Source: an uncultured Pelagibacteraceae bacterium (GTDB lineage Bacteria > Pseudomonadota > Alphaproteobacteria > Pelagibacterales > Pelagibacteraceae). Taken from it: a stretch of 64,000 nucleotides of DNA. Under the pieces are notes generated by a model, which saw only the letters and a list, made by a program, of their open reading frames with translations, was not told where the DNA came from and made no database searches. This document shows, in pieces, positions 17,120-25,025 of the stretch (position 1 is the first letter of the stretch; each line of letters starts with the position of its first letter). The stretch lies in NCBI GenBank assembly GCA_902613855.1, contig CACMIX010000002.1, positions 1-64,000 on the forward strand, written 5' to 3'. The position numbers and the translations under genes are program-made.

Positions 17120-18553
17120 ATGAAAAACTTCTTTAGAAAAGTTGCATTTGGAATAGGACCTAACGAAGAAGTTCCATCAGATCCTCTAAACTGGGCTTTA
17201 AGTCAAATTAATGAAATTCCAGATTTATCTTGGCAAGGTAAAATATTTTCAGAAAAGGAGTTAAGAAAGCATTACAGAAATTATGTTTATAATGACAGAA
17301 AGGTTTTAAGAAAAAAATATAAAGACGATAAAACTCTTTATAAAACTTATAAAGACCTATTAAGACATGAGACAGGTCAAAAGTTTTGGGAGTCGTTAGA
17401 GATATCAATTAGACATAATGAGGGAATAAATAGTCAAAATCCTGTACTTGCAAAACTTTGGATGTTTTGGGGTAACTTTTTTGCAATCAGTGAAAAAGAT
17501 ATGTTGGCATATTATTCCACAGGCCCATATCAGCGAGAAATAATTAGACCGAACTTAAATCAGACTTTTGAAAAAATGGTTTACGATGCAACTACTTCAT
17601 GGGCAATGATACATCATTTGGATAATAGTGAAAGTGCAGGACCAAAAAGTGTCACTGCAAGTCAAGAGTGGAGAAGAAGAAAAAAAAGACCAGCTACTAT
17701 AAATGAAAATCATGCAAGGGAATTATTAGAACTACATACCGTATCTCCTAAAGCTGGCTACACACAAGAGGATGTTATTCAGCTTGCTTATATCATGACA
17801 GGCTGGCAACAAAGATGGAGCAAACAAAAGCTAGAGACAGGCAATGTCTGGTTTAATAGCGAGTATCACCAGCCCGGTAAAAAAAATGTTTTGGGAAAAG
17901 AATACAAAAGTGGAAAGAAAAGTTTAGCAGTAGTTATTAAAGATTTGGTAAATCATCCAAATTGTAGAGACTTTGTTGCAGATAGATTATGCAAATTTTT
18001 AATTACTGATGAACCTACAAAGCAAATGAAACAACCTATTATTGATGCTTTTAAAAAATCTGATGGATTTCTTCCTGAAATACACAAAGCAGTAATAAAA
18101 GTTGCATTCGAAAATAATAATAAATTTAAAAAGTTCCAAACCCCTGAAAATTGGTTCATTCAAGTAGCAAAAATTGGTGATTTGCAATGGCCTCCATCAC
18201 CAAAAGTAATGGACTCATATGAGCTAGGAACAAAACCTTCAAGAAAACAAAGATCACCTGAAAGACTTCTAAGAAATTTAGGGCACCATCCTTACAGAGC
18301 AAAACAACCTAATGGTTGGCCTGATCATTCTGATGAATGGATTTCGCCAGAATTGTTAATAAGAAGACTTGTGTATGCCAAGTTAAGTCATTCTTTTTCA
18401 AAAATAGAAAATAATAATAATGAGTATTATGAAAATATAGTACAAAAAAACTTTGATAATCCAGGAAAAATTATGAAATATTTAAATCAAAAAAATAGAA
18501 CTATTGAAAAACAAACTTTACTTTTTAATCATCCGGAGTTCTTAAAATCATGA
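17120..18553 (+). CDS. DUF1800 family protein
   Basis: A 477-residue protein with the DUF1800 core: 'FWGNFFAIS', 'YQREIIRPNLNQTFEKMVYD', 'NENHARELLELHT' and 'GYTQEDVIQLAYIMTGW'. The molecular function of this family is not established. No N-terminal signal peptide is apparent ('MKNFFRKVAFGIGPNEEVP'). It overlaps the DUF1501 gene by 4 bases (ATGA), a pairing known from many bacteria that suggests the two proteins act together, probably at the cell surface. It is 18 bases downstream of the glycosyltransferase gene and may be in the same transcript. Confidence 0.85.
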   Translation: MKNFFRKVAFGIGPNEEVPSDPLNWALSQINEIPDLSWQGKIFSEKELRKHYRNYVYNDRKVLRKKYKDDKTLYKTYKDLLRHETGQKFWESLEISIRHNEGINSQNPVLAKLWMFWGNFFAISEKDMLAYYSTGPYQREIIRPNLNQTFEKMVYDATTSWAMIHHLDNSESAGPKSVTASQEWRRRKKRPATINENHARELLELHTVSPKAGYTQEDVIQLAYIMTGWQQRWSKQKLETGNVWFNSEYHQPGKKNVLGKEYKSGKKSLAVVIKDLVNHPNCRDFVADRLCKFLITDEPTKQMKQPIIDAFKKSDGFLPEIHKAVIKVAFENNNKFKKFQTPENWFIQVAKIGDLQWPPSPKVMDSYELGTKPSRKQRSPERLLRNLGHHPYRAKQPNGWPDHSDEWISPELLIRRLVYAKLSHSFSKIENNNNEYYENIVQKNFDNPGKIMKYLNQKNRTIEKQTLLFNHPEFLKS

Positions 18554-19701
18554 AAATTACCAGAAGAGATTTTTTAAAAACTACTGCATTAACGTCTTTG
18601 TATTTTGCTGGGTTTGCAGCTCCAGGATATACAAATTCTGGAACAAAAAAAAACTTAGTGGTTATTATGTTGAGAGGTGGCATGGATGGTTTATGCGCAA
18701 TACCTATTAAGGGTGATAAAAATTTTGAAAAATTAAGAAACAAAATTAACCTTGATAGAACTTTATCACTATCAAGTGATTTTGATTTACATCCTGCGTT
18801 AAAAACATTTAAAAGTCTTTGGGATCAAAATCAAAGTGCAGCTGTCCATGCAACAAATATTCCATATACAGGTAGATCACATTTTGACGGACAAAATTTA
18901 ATGGAGTCAGGTGGTAAAATTCCTTACCAAGAAAAAACTGGTTGGCTTGGACGAGGTATGAAAATTGCCGGATTAACCGGAAATGGATTGGCATTAGCAC
19001 TACCGATGCCATTACTAATAAGAGGTGTGCCAATGAACAACAATTATTTTCCTGTTGGTCATAAGTTGCCATATCCTTCTACTCTAAAAATAATTCAAGA
19101 GGCATATAAACAATATGATGAAAAATTATTAAGTGAAAATTTAGAGATAATTCAAACTAGAGAATTAAGCAACACTACAAGTGATGAAAGTTGGGTGCTT
19201 GCTTCAAATGCTGCTAACGAATTATCTAAAACTGATGGACCTCGAGTAGCTGTTTTCGAAGTTGATGGATTCGATACCCATGCAGCTCAAGGAGGAACAA
19301 ACGGAGCTCATGCAGATTGCCTCTCAGATTATGATAATATTGTTCGATCACTTAAGTCATCAATGACAAAAGAAGCTTTTGATAATACTTTAATTTTAAC
19401 TCTTACAGAGTTTGGTAGAACCATAAAACAGAACAGCGGTAATGGAACTGAACATGGTTATGGTTCAGCTGTTTTAATGGCTGGTGGATTAGTTAAAAAG
19501 GCTCAAGTACACGCAGATTGGCCTGGATTGAAAAGAAAAGAACTATTTGAAGGAAGAGATTTAAATTCTACTATTGATGCTAGATCAATTTATGCATCAG
19601 CAATGTCGACTGTATTTGATTTAGATTTTAAACGTATTCAAAAAGATGTTTTTTGGGGAGAGAATTTACAAAATCTATCTGATAAACTTTTTAAAGTTTA
19701 G
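18550..19701 (+). CDS. DUF1501 family protein with Tat signal
   Basis: A 383-residue, alkaline-phosphatase-superfamily-like (DUF1501, sulfatase-related) protein. The N-terminus has a twin-arginine export signal, 'TRRDFLKTTALTS', followed by a hydrophobic stretch and AAPGYTNS. Family blocks include 'VVIMLRGGMDGL' near 36-47, 'TGRSHFDGQNLMESG' and 'FDTHAAQGG' / 'LTEFGRTIKQN'. Export in folded form suggests a bound cofactor. The function of DUF1501/DUF1800 pairs is unknown. Its stop overlaps the convergent 73-residue gene by 4 bases. Confidence 0.87.
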   Translation: MKITRRDFLKTTALTSLYFAGFAAPGYTNSGTKKNLVVIMLRGGMDGLCAIPIKGDKNFEKLRNKINLDRTLSLSSDFDLHPALKTFKSLWDQNQSAAVHATNIPYTGRSHFDGQNLMESGGKIPYQEKTGWLGRGMKIAGLTGNGLALALPMPLLIRGVPMNNNYFPVGHKLPYPSTLKIIQEAYKQYDEKLLSENLEIIQTRELSNTTSDESWVLASNAANELSKTDGPRVAVFEVDGFDTHAAQGGTNGAHADCLSDYDNIVRSLKSSMTKEAFDNTLILTLTEFGRTIKQNSGNGTEHGYGSAVLMAGGLVKKAQVHADWPGLKRKELFEGRDLNSTIDARSIYASAMSTVFDLDFKRIQKDVFWGENLQNLSDKLFKV

Positions 19702-19919
19702 CAACAACTACAACTTTTTTTAGCAGCTTTAGGTTGATTGTTAACTCTTGCAGCTTCTAATTCTTTTTGCTCGTTTTCAAAAGCTTTCTGCTTCTTTGAT
19801 ATTTTATATTCAAAGTAATCATAGAGGCATGTAAAACCTAATTTAGAGGCTCTTTTTTCCTCATAATTTCTTCGGCCTCCAAGATTTTCTATTATTTTAA
19901 CTATTTCTTGATTTTGCAT
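19698..19919 (-). CDS. small conserved-looking protein with C-terminal CSCC
   Basis: I do not recognise this 73-residue protein. It is highly charged and helical, with 'IVKIIENLGGRRNYEEKRASKLGF' followed by a Lys/Glu-rich coiled-coil-like segment (about 38-58), and it ends in KKSCSCC. Three cysteines in the last four residues could bind metal, form disulfides or be lipidated. The segment 'ASKLGFTCLYDYFEYKI' adds a fourth cysteine. It begins with ATG 30 bases downstream of the umuC start-of-gap and is on the same strand, so it could be read from the umuDC transcript running in the other order: umuD, umuC, then this gene. Confidence 0.65.
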   Translation of the reverse strand: MQNQEIVKIIENLGGRRNYEEKRASKLGFTCLYDYFEYKISKKQKAFENEQKELEAARVNNQPKAAKKSCSCC

Positions 19920-19949
19920 GCTCTCTTTTTATAAAAAAACCCTATTAAA

Positions 19950-21227
19950 TCAACCACTAATAGTGGGTAGACAATAAAAGTCAGCAGTATCAATTTTAGA
20001 AGAATATTGCCTTCTCATGTTCCACTTTTTATGAACCCCAGCACTTGCAACACTCAAAGTAGATCTTCCGTATCGATGATTGGTATTATCAATTGATCTC
20101 ATCAAGCTATTTATTTTCTCATCTTTTTTAGATGTAAATAAATTTGTTTTATCACTAGCATTAGATAATCCTGTAAGCATCACTCCTGCTTTTTGATATC
20201 GGTAACCATTTTTAAATATATTTTCCAAGATTGAAACTGCTGTTTTAACTATTTCAATACTATTGTTTGTTGCAATTGGAAAATCTACTGTTTTTGAATT
20301 TGAATAATAACCAAAGTTTCTTTGAAAGGGACTGGTTCTAACAAATACCGTAATTGCTTTTGCAACCAAAGACTCTGATCTTATTTTTTCAGATGCGTTT
20401 AAACAATAATTTGCAACTGCTTCTTTTAACTCTTGGAACATTTCAATTCTTTTTCCAAACGATCTGGATACGACACAACTCTTTCTTTTAGTGGTAGTGG
20501 TTTCTAAACCTATACAAGGAATTCCTCTAAGCTCCATTGCTGTTCTTGAACTTAGAACATTTGAAGATTTTTTGATCCAGGTATTAGATTTATTCTTTAA
20601 TTGTTTAGCGTTATAAATACCATGCTTTTGATAAAATTTAGTTAATTGTCTACCAACGCCCCAAACATCATTAATTTCAACTTTTTCTAAAATAGGATCT
20701 AAATTTTCTATACCAATTAAACTAGTAACTCCTGATTGTTTTTTCTTTGCAATATGATTTGCAATTTTACTTAAAGTTTTTGTTTTAGCAATTCCAATAC
20801 TAGTTGGAATACCTGTCCATTGTAAAACAGTTTCTCTAATTTCTTTACCAATTTTTTCTACATCTTCATCAGGAAAATTTGATAAATCTAAAAATGCCTC
20901 ATCAATTGAATAGACTTCTATTTCTGAATTAAATCTTTTAAGAGTTCGCATCACTCTTCTAGATAAATCACCATACAAAGAATAATTTGAGGAAAAAACT
21001 TCAACTTTATTTTTAATAATAATATCTTTTCCTTTAAAGTAGGGCTCTCCCATCTTAATTCCTAAAGCTTTTGCTTCATTGGATCTAGAGATGATACAGC
21101 CATCATTATTAGATAAAACAACAACAGGTTTTCGTCTTATTTTAGGATTAAATAATCTTTCACAAGAAACATAAAAAGAATTACAGTCAACTAATGCTAT
21201 TTTTTTAGTACGTAGAATGGATGACAT
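19950..21227 (-). CDS. umuC: DNA polymerase V catalytic subunit (Y-family)
   Basis: An error-prone lesion-bypass polymerase of 425 residues. The palm begins with 'ALVDCNSFYVSCERLF' (first catalytic Asp), the second acidic pair is in 'YSIDEAFLDL' near residue 104, and the helix-hairpin-helix region follows ('VWGVGRQLTKFYQKHGI'). The little-finger domain and the C-terminal UmuC-specific part ('RYGRSTLSVASAGV') are complete. It overlaps umuD by 23 bases, as in many umuDC operons, and shares its LexA-type promoter. SOS mutagenesis is a notable keep in a streamlined genome. Confidence 0.93.
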   Translation of the reverse strand: MSSILRTKKIALVDCNSFYVSCERLFNPKIRRKPVVVLSNNDGCIISRSNEAKALGIKMGEPYFKGKDIIIKNKVEVFSSNYSLYGDLSRRVMRTLKRFNSEIEVYSIDEAFLDLSNFPDEDVEKIGKEIRETVLQWTGIPTSIGIAKTKTLSKIANHIAKKKQSGVTSLIGIENLDPILEKVEINDVWGVGRQLTKFYQKHGIYNAKQLKNKSNTWIKKSSNVLSSRTAMELRGIPCIGLETTTTKRKSCVVSRSFGKRIEMFQELKEAVANYCLNASEKIRSESLVAKAITVFVRTSPFQRNFGYYSNSKTVDFPIATNNSIEIVKTAVSILENIFKNGYRYQKAGVMLTGLSNASDKTNLFTSKKDEKINSLMRSIDNTNHRYGRSTLSVASAGVHKKWNMRRQYSSKIDTADFYCLPTISG

Positions 21228-21600
21228 AAGTTACAACCCCCCAAATAAAAATATCTTGCTCTTCATTAATTAAAATTCTGTCAGCAAATTCTTTAGATCC
21301 TGATGTTAAAAATTTTTTATCTCGCTCTTGAACTAAAGTTTTTACCACTAACTCGTCATGAACATTTGCAATCACTGTTGAAAAGTTTTTTGGTTTCAAA
21401 CTCTTATCAACTACTAATAAATCTCCATCATTAATTCCAACATCCACCATGGATTTACCTTGCACTCTGATAATGAAAGTAGCTGGAACATTTCTTATTA
21501 AATGCATGTTCAGATCAATATCTTCCTCGATATAATCAGTTGCAGGGGAAGGAAAACCAGCGCCTGCTTTATGTAGATAATAAGGGATTGTTAGTTTCAT
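21205..21600 (-). CDS. umuD: UmuD-like, self-cleaving S24 peptidase
   Basis: Accessory subunit of Pol V that becomes active after RecA-assisted self-cleavage. From the start I favour (131 residues) the cleavage site is A14-G15 (KAGAGFPSPA), the catalytic serine S50 (GKSMVD) and lysine K87 (VVKTL). An in-frame ATG at 21630 would give 141 residues. I prefer 21600, because a good -35/-10 pair places transcription start between the two ATGs, and because UmuD homologues begin only about 12-24 residues before the cleavage site. The extra ten codons coincide with the LexA-type box. Confidence 0.92.
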   Translation of the reverse strand: MKLTIPYYLHKAGAGFPSPATDYIEEDIDLNMHLIRNVPATFIIRVQGKSMVDVGINDGDLLVVDKSLKPKNFSTVIANVHDELVVKTLVQERDKKFLTSGSKEFADRILINEEQDIFIWGVVTYVIHSTY

Positions 21601-21647
21601 GTTCTTGTTTTGTTCCAATTTATAGACCATTTATACAATACACTCAA
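21601..21647 (-). promoter_or_regulatory. umuDC promoter with alphaproteobacterial LexA (SOS) box
   Basis: On the minus strand TTGAGT (21647-21642), a 17-base spacer and TATAAA (21624-21619) form a sigma-70-type promoter. Immediately downstream, GAACAAAACAAGAAC (21615-21601) matches exactly the alphaproteobacterial SOS box GAAC-N7-GAAC (GTTC-N7-GTTC on the plus strand). It covers the expected transcription start and runs to the last base before the umuD ATG. LexA bound here would block initiation. The lexA gene is not in the window. Confidence 0.82.
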
Positions 21648-21762
21648 GAGGTTGTATTTTGAGTCTGTAACTGAATCAAAAGTGAATCAAAAGGTGAACA
21701 TTCAAACTACATTTTGTATGGTTGTGGATAACTTCAACCAGAGATAGTTTAAATAATTAAAA

Positions 21763-22320
21763 ATGAAAAAAATTTTAGTAATTTTAATTTCAATAATAAC
21801 CTTAAGTTCTCAAACCATGGCATACGAAGAAGCAAACTACGAGATAATAAATGAAAATAATAACTACGAAATAAGAAAATATTTTGATCGTTTGGTGATA
21901 GAAACTAACACAACACAGGGTAATGGTTTTAGAAAGTTATTTAATTATATCTCAGGAAATAATGAGCAAAAAAAAGAAATTAAAATGACTGTTCCGGTAA
22001 CCCAAGAAATTAAGAACGGAAATATGACAATGCAGTTTTATTTGCCATCAAAATTCAACAAAGATAATGCGCCCAAGCCATCTAATTCAGATATAAAAAT
22101 TTTAACTATAGAAGGTGGATATTATGCAGTGATTAAATATTCAGGTCGATCTTCAGATAATAATTTTTTAAAAAATAAAGAAATTCTGGAAGAAGAACTT
22201 AAAAAAGATAAGATTGTAATTCTAAGCCCACCTATTAGAGCGTCTTACAATTCACCATTTACTCTGCCAATGTTAAAAAGAAATGAAATAATGTTTAGAG
22301 TAGATATAAACAAAGGATAA
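21763..22320 (+). CDS. SOUL family heme-binding protein, exported
   Basis: A signal peptide (MKKILVILISIITLSSQTMA, cut before Y21) is followed by a single SOUL domain: 'YEIINENNNYEIRKYFDRLVIET', 'EIKMTVPVTQEI', 'MQFYLPSKF', 'VIKYSGRSSDNNF' and a Pro-rich 'NSPFTLPMLKRNEIMFRV' end. Length 185 is normal. SOUL proteins bind heme or related hydrophobic ligands; the bacterial role is not established. It starts a plus-strand run ending in tolC, with gaps of 6 and 5 bases and then a 4-base overlap. Confidence 0.88.
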   Translation: MKKILVILISIITLSSQTMAYEEANYEIINENNNYEIRKYFDRLVIETNTTQGNGFRKLFNYISGNNEQKKEIKMTVPVTQEIKNGNMTMQFYLPSKFNKDNAPKPSNSDIKILTIEGGYYAVIKYSGRSSDNNFLKNKEILEEELKKDKIVILSPPIRASYNSPFTLPMLKRNEIMFRVDINKG

Positions 22321-22326
22321 ATAAAT

Positions 22327-22692
22327 ATGAAAATACTAAAATGTCATTGTGGAAGTGTAGAGGCAGAGATTAATATAGATGGAGATTTAGCCAAAGTAAT
22401 AAAATGCAATTGTTCTATTTGTAAAAGAAAAGGTGCAATTATGTCGATGGTAAAAAATGAAGATTTTAAAATTATTAAAGGTGAAGATAAATTAAAACTT
22501 TATCAATTTCATTCAAAGGTTGCCAAACACTACTTTTGCTCTGATTGTGGAATTTATACCCATCATAATCCAAGAATAAATCCAGCAATGACAGGCTTTA
22601 ATGTTGGATGTATAGATGAGATTGATACACTTGCACTAGAAAATGTTCCAGTTAATGATGGACAAAATCATCCTTTAGACCAAAAAAAATAA
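22327..22692 (+). CDS. GFA (glutathione-dependent formaldehyde-activating) family protein
   Basis: A 121-residue zinc-binding protein with the CENP-V/GFA cysteine arrangement: 'CHCGSV' at 5-10, 'CNCSICKRKG' at 28-37 and 'YFCSDCGIYTHH' near 70-81. Family members bind two zinc ions. Only some speed the reaction of formaldehyde with glutathione, so the activity here is uncertain. It follows the SOUL gene by 6 bases and precedes the kinase by 5 bases. Formaldehyde handling would suit methylated-compound users such as SAR11, but no glutathione-dependent formaldehyde dehydrogenase is adjacent. Confidence 0.88.
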   Translation: MKILKCHCGSVEAEINIDGDLAKVIKCNCSICKRKGAIMSMVKNEDFKIIKGEDKLKLYQFHSKVAKHYFCSDCGIYTHHNPRINPAMTGFNVGCIDEIDTLALENVPVNDGQNHPLDQKK

Positions 22693-22697
22693 TCTTT

Positions 22698-23627
22698 ATG
22701 CAGTCGGTAAGTCTTTGTTTTAATAAGGTGAAAAATGACTGTATAAAGTTTATTACATCTCAAGAAACTGCTAATGATAAATTTAAAAATAAAGAGAAGA
22801 TGATAAAGTTTTTTTTGATCCCAATATGTTTTTGGATTGCAAAAAAAGCAAACAAAAAAAAACCTTATTTTATTGGTTTAGCTGGTGGACAAGGAACTGG
22901 TAAAACTACAATTAGCTCAATTATAAAAATTATATTAGAGAAATATTTTAAAAAGAAAGTATTTAAAATTTCTATCGATGATTTTTATAAAACGAGAAAA
23001 GAAAGGATAAATTTATCAAAAAAAATCCACCCAATGTTAATGACGAGGGGAGTACCAGGTACTCATGACATTAAGATGATGTTAGACTTTTTTAAAAAAG
23101 CAAAAAACAAAAAATTTAAAAAATTGAAATTGCCAAATTTTAATAAGGCGATAGATGATAGATTTCCTAAGAAAAACTGGAATAATATTAATGAACAACC
23201 AGATATTATTATATTTGAAGGTTGGTGTGTGGGTGCTAGAGCAGAGATAAATAAAACGTTAAAAAAACCAATTAACTCTCTTGAGAAAACTAATGATCAA
23301 AATTTAATTTGGAGAAAACACGTAAATCAACAATTAAAAACAAAATATAAAAAGCTATACTCACAGCTTAATTGTATGATTTACTTAAAAGCTAGAAGTT
23401 TCAGCTTGTTACAAAAATGGCGATTAAAGCAGGAAAAAAAACTATGGCTCAAAACTAAGAATAAAAGTAGCCATAAAATAATGAGTAAAGGGGATGTAAT
23501 TAATTTTATGCAAACTTATCAAAGAATTACTCAAAATATGTTTAAGAATATGCCTAAATATGCCTCAATAATTTTAAATTTAAATGATAACCATCAAATT
23601 AAATCTGCTGTATATAAAACCAAATGA
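22698..23627 (+). CDS. P-loop kinase, D-glycerate 3-kinase-like
   Basis: A phosphoribulokinase/uridine-kinase-like P-loop protein of 309 residues. The Walker A motif GGQGTGKT is at residues 63-70. It is followed by 'ISIDDFYKTRKER' and the GLYK-type phrases 'LMTRGVPGTHDIKMML' and 'IFEGWCVGAR'. This combination is characteristic of plant-type D-glycerate 3-kinase and yeast Tda10. Phosphorylation of glycerate to 3-phosphoglycerate would link glycolate/glycerate use to central metabolism. It is very Lys-rich, as is usual in AT-rich genomes. It overlaps tolC by 4 bases (ATGA). Confidence 0.8.
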   Translation: MQSVSLCFNKVKNDCIKFITSQETANDKFKNKEKMIKFFLIPICFWIAKKANKKKPYFIGLAGGQGTGKTTISSIIKIILEKYFKKKVFKISIDDFYKTRKERINLSKKIHPMLMTRGVPGTHDIKMMLDFFKKAKNKKFKKLKLPNFNKAIDDRFPKKNWNNINEQPDIIIFEGWCVGARAEINKTLKKPINSLEKTNDQNLIWRKHVNQQLKTKYKKLYSQLNCMIYLKARSFSLLQKWRLKQEKKLWLKTKNKSSHKIMSKGDVINFMQTYQRITQNMFKNMPKYASIILNLNDNHQIKSAVYKTK

Positions 23628-24916
23628 AAAAAATATTAGTACTAATTAGTTTATCATTATTTTATTTTAGTAATGCATTTTCTGTCACCCTATATGATGC
23701 ATTAAACCAAACTTACCAAAATAATATTCAATTAAATGCAGAAAGAGAAAACATTAAAGCTTCAGAGGAAGATGTAAATATTTCTAAGGCTGATTATAAA
23801 CCTTCATTAACATTAAGTGGATCTAAAAGTATTGAGGATACCACTAAGTTAACCAATCAAAGTGGTGGAGATGCAACTATCAGTGACGTTGATCCATTTA
23901 CAACTTCAATTAAATTAGAACAAACAATATTGGATTTTGGAAGAAACAAAACACTTCAGAAAACTATTACAGCTTTAGATTTAGCAAAAGCCAAATTAGT
24001 AAAAAAAGAGCAGGACATTCTTCACAGTGCAATTTATGCTTTCACAAATTTAATATACGCTAGAGAAACACTTGAAATTAATGAACAGAATTTAAATCTT
24101 TTAATTAGACAAGTAGAAAACGATAAAATTAGAAGAAATAGAGGTCAAATTACAAATACGGACTTAGCACAATCAGAATCCTCTCTTGCAGGTGCCCAAG
24201 CTCAATTCGCAAAATCAAAAAGTGATTTATTAATTAGCAAATTAAACTATGAAAATATAATTGGTAAAATTAATGATCCAAATCAATTGCAAAAAAATTC
24301 TAATGCAATTGTTGGTATTCCAAGTACCCTTAATGAAGCTATTAATCTTTCAAAAAAAAGTAATCCAGATATTTTAATTGCAAAACTTGATCTTGAAAAG
24401 TCTGAAAAAGATTTAGCAATTTCTGAGTCTGACTTAAAACCTACAGCCTCTTTATCTTTAGAAAGATCTTACTCAGACGACCTTACTTCAACTATTGATG
24501 AGAGGGAAAAAGATACATTAAAAGCAACTTTAAGTTGGCCTTTTTATTCAGGTGGAAAAAAAAGATCGACTATTAATAAAAACTCAAATTTAACCACTCG
24601 AAAAAGGTTATTGTTAGATGATGCTGTTAGAACTAATGAGACTAATGTTGCTAGTGCCTGGTCAAGTTTGCAATCTTCAGAAAGTTTCCTGAGTTCTGTA
24701 AAAGTTCAGGTTAAATCATCTCAAATAGCGTATGAGGGAATTGCAGCAGAGTATGAAAGAGGATCGAGAAATACTCTTGATGTTATTCAATCAAATGCAT
24801 TATTGCTTTCTGCTCAAATATCTTTAGCAAATTCTGAGAAAAACTACCTTATGGCCCAATATAATCTCCTGAAAGCAGTAGGGCTTTTAAATAGTCAGTA
24901 TCTAAATCTTAAGTAA
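23624..24916 (+). CDS. tolC: TolC-family outer-membrane efflux channel
   Basis: Outer-membrane exit duct for efflux pumps and type I secretion. A signal peptide (about 1-20, ending NAFS) is followed by two tandem OEP repeats with long heptad coiled coils. Visible hallmarks include 'TLYDALNQTYQNN', 'TSIKLEQTILDFGRNKT', 'ATLSWPFYSGGKKRSTINKN' and 'EYERGSRNTLDVIQSNALLLSAQ'. Length 430 residues is normal. No inner-membrane pump or adaptor gene is adjacent. It is the last gene of the SOUL-GFA-kinase-tolC run, and recA follows after 109 bases. Confidence 0.92.
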   Translation: MKKILVLISLSLFYFSNAFSVTLYDALNQTYQNNIQLNAERENIKASEEDVNISKADYKPSLTLSGSKSIEDTTKLTNQSGGDATISDVDPFTTSIKLEQTILDFGRNKTLQKTITALDLAKAKLVKKEQDILHSAIYAFTNLIYARETLEINEQNLNLLIRQVENDKIRRNRGQITNTDLAQSESSLAGAQAQFAKSKSDLLISKLNYENIIGKINDPNQLQKNSNAIVGIPSTLNEAINLSKKSNPDILIAKLDLEKSEKDLAISESDLKPTASLSLERSYSDDLTSTIDEREKDTLKATLSWPFYSGGKKRSTINKNSNLTTRKRLLLDDAVRTNETNVASAWSSLQSSESFLSSVKVQVKSSQIAYEGIAAEYERGSRNTLDVIQSNALLLSAQISLANSEKNYLMAQYNLLKAVGLLNSQYLNLK

Positions 24917-24950
24917 TTATTTGACTTTTTGAGATACAAAAATAAATATA

Positions 24951-24978
24951 TTGCTAATGAGAACAAAATGTGTACATT
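24951..24978 (+). promoter_or_regulatory. recA promoter region with near-consensus LexA box
   Basis: TTGCTA (24951-24956) and TACATT (24973-24978), 16 bases apart, are a plausible weak promoter. Between and over them lies GAACAAAATGTGTAC (24961-24975), which matches the GAAC-N7-GAAC SOS consensus at seven of eight positions and shares its first eight bases with the umuDC box. This would make recA SOS-inducible. One mismatch and the AT-rich background keep confidence moderate. Confidence 0.55.
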
Positions 24979-25025
24979 TAATATCATGATTCGAGTGTTA
25001 AAAAATTTAATAAAAGAGGCAAAAT

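Noticed and set aside
21633-21657. ATACAA...TTGTAT inverted repeat upstream of umuD as a second operator
   Set aside because: Arms of six AT-rich bases with a 13-base gap are expected by chance at this composition, and the exact LexA box explains the promoter better.
22698-23627. Uridine kinase or phosphoribulokinase
   Set aside because: The P-loop is shared, but the TRGVPGTHD and EGWCVGAR phrases point to the glycerate-kinase-like branch.
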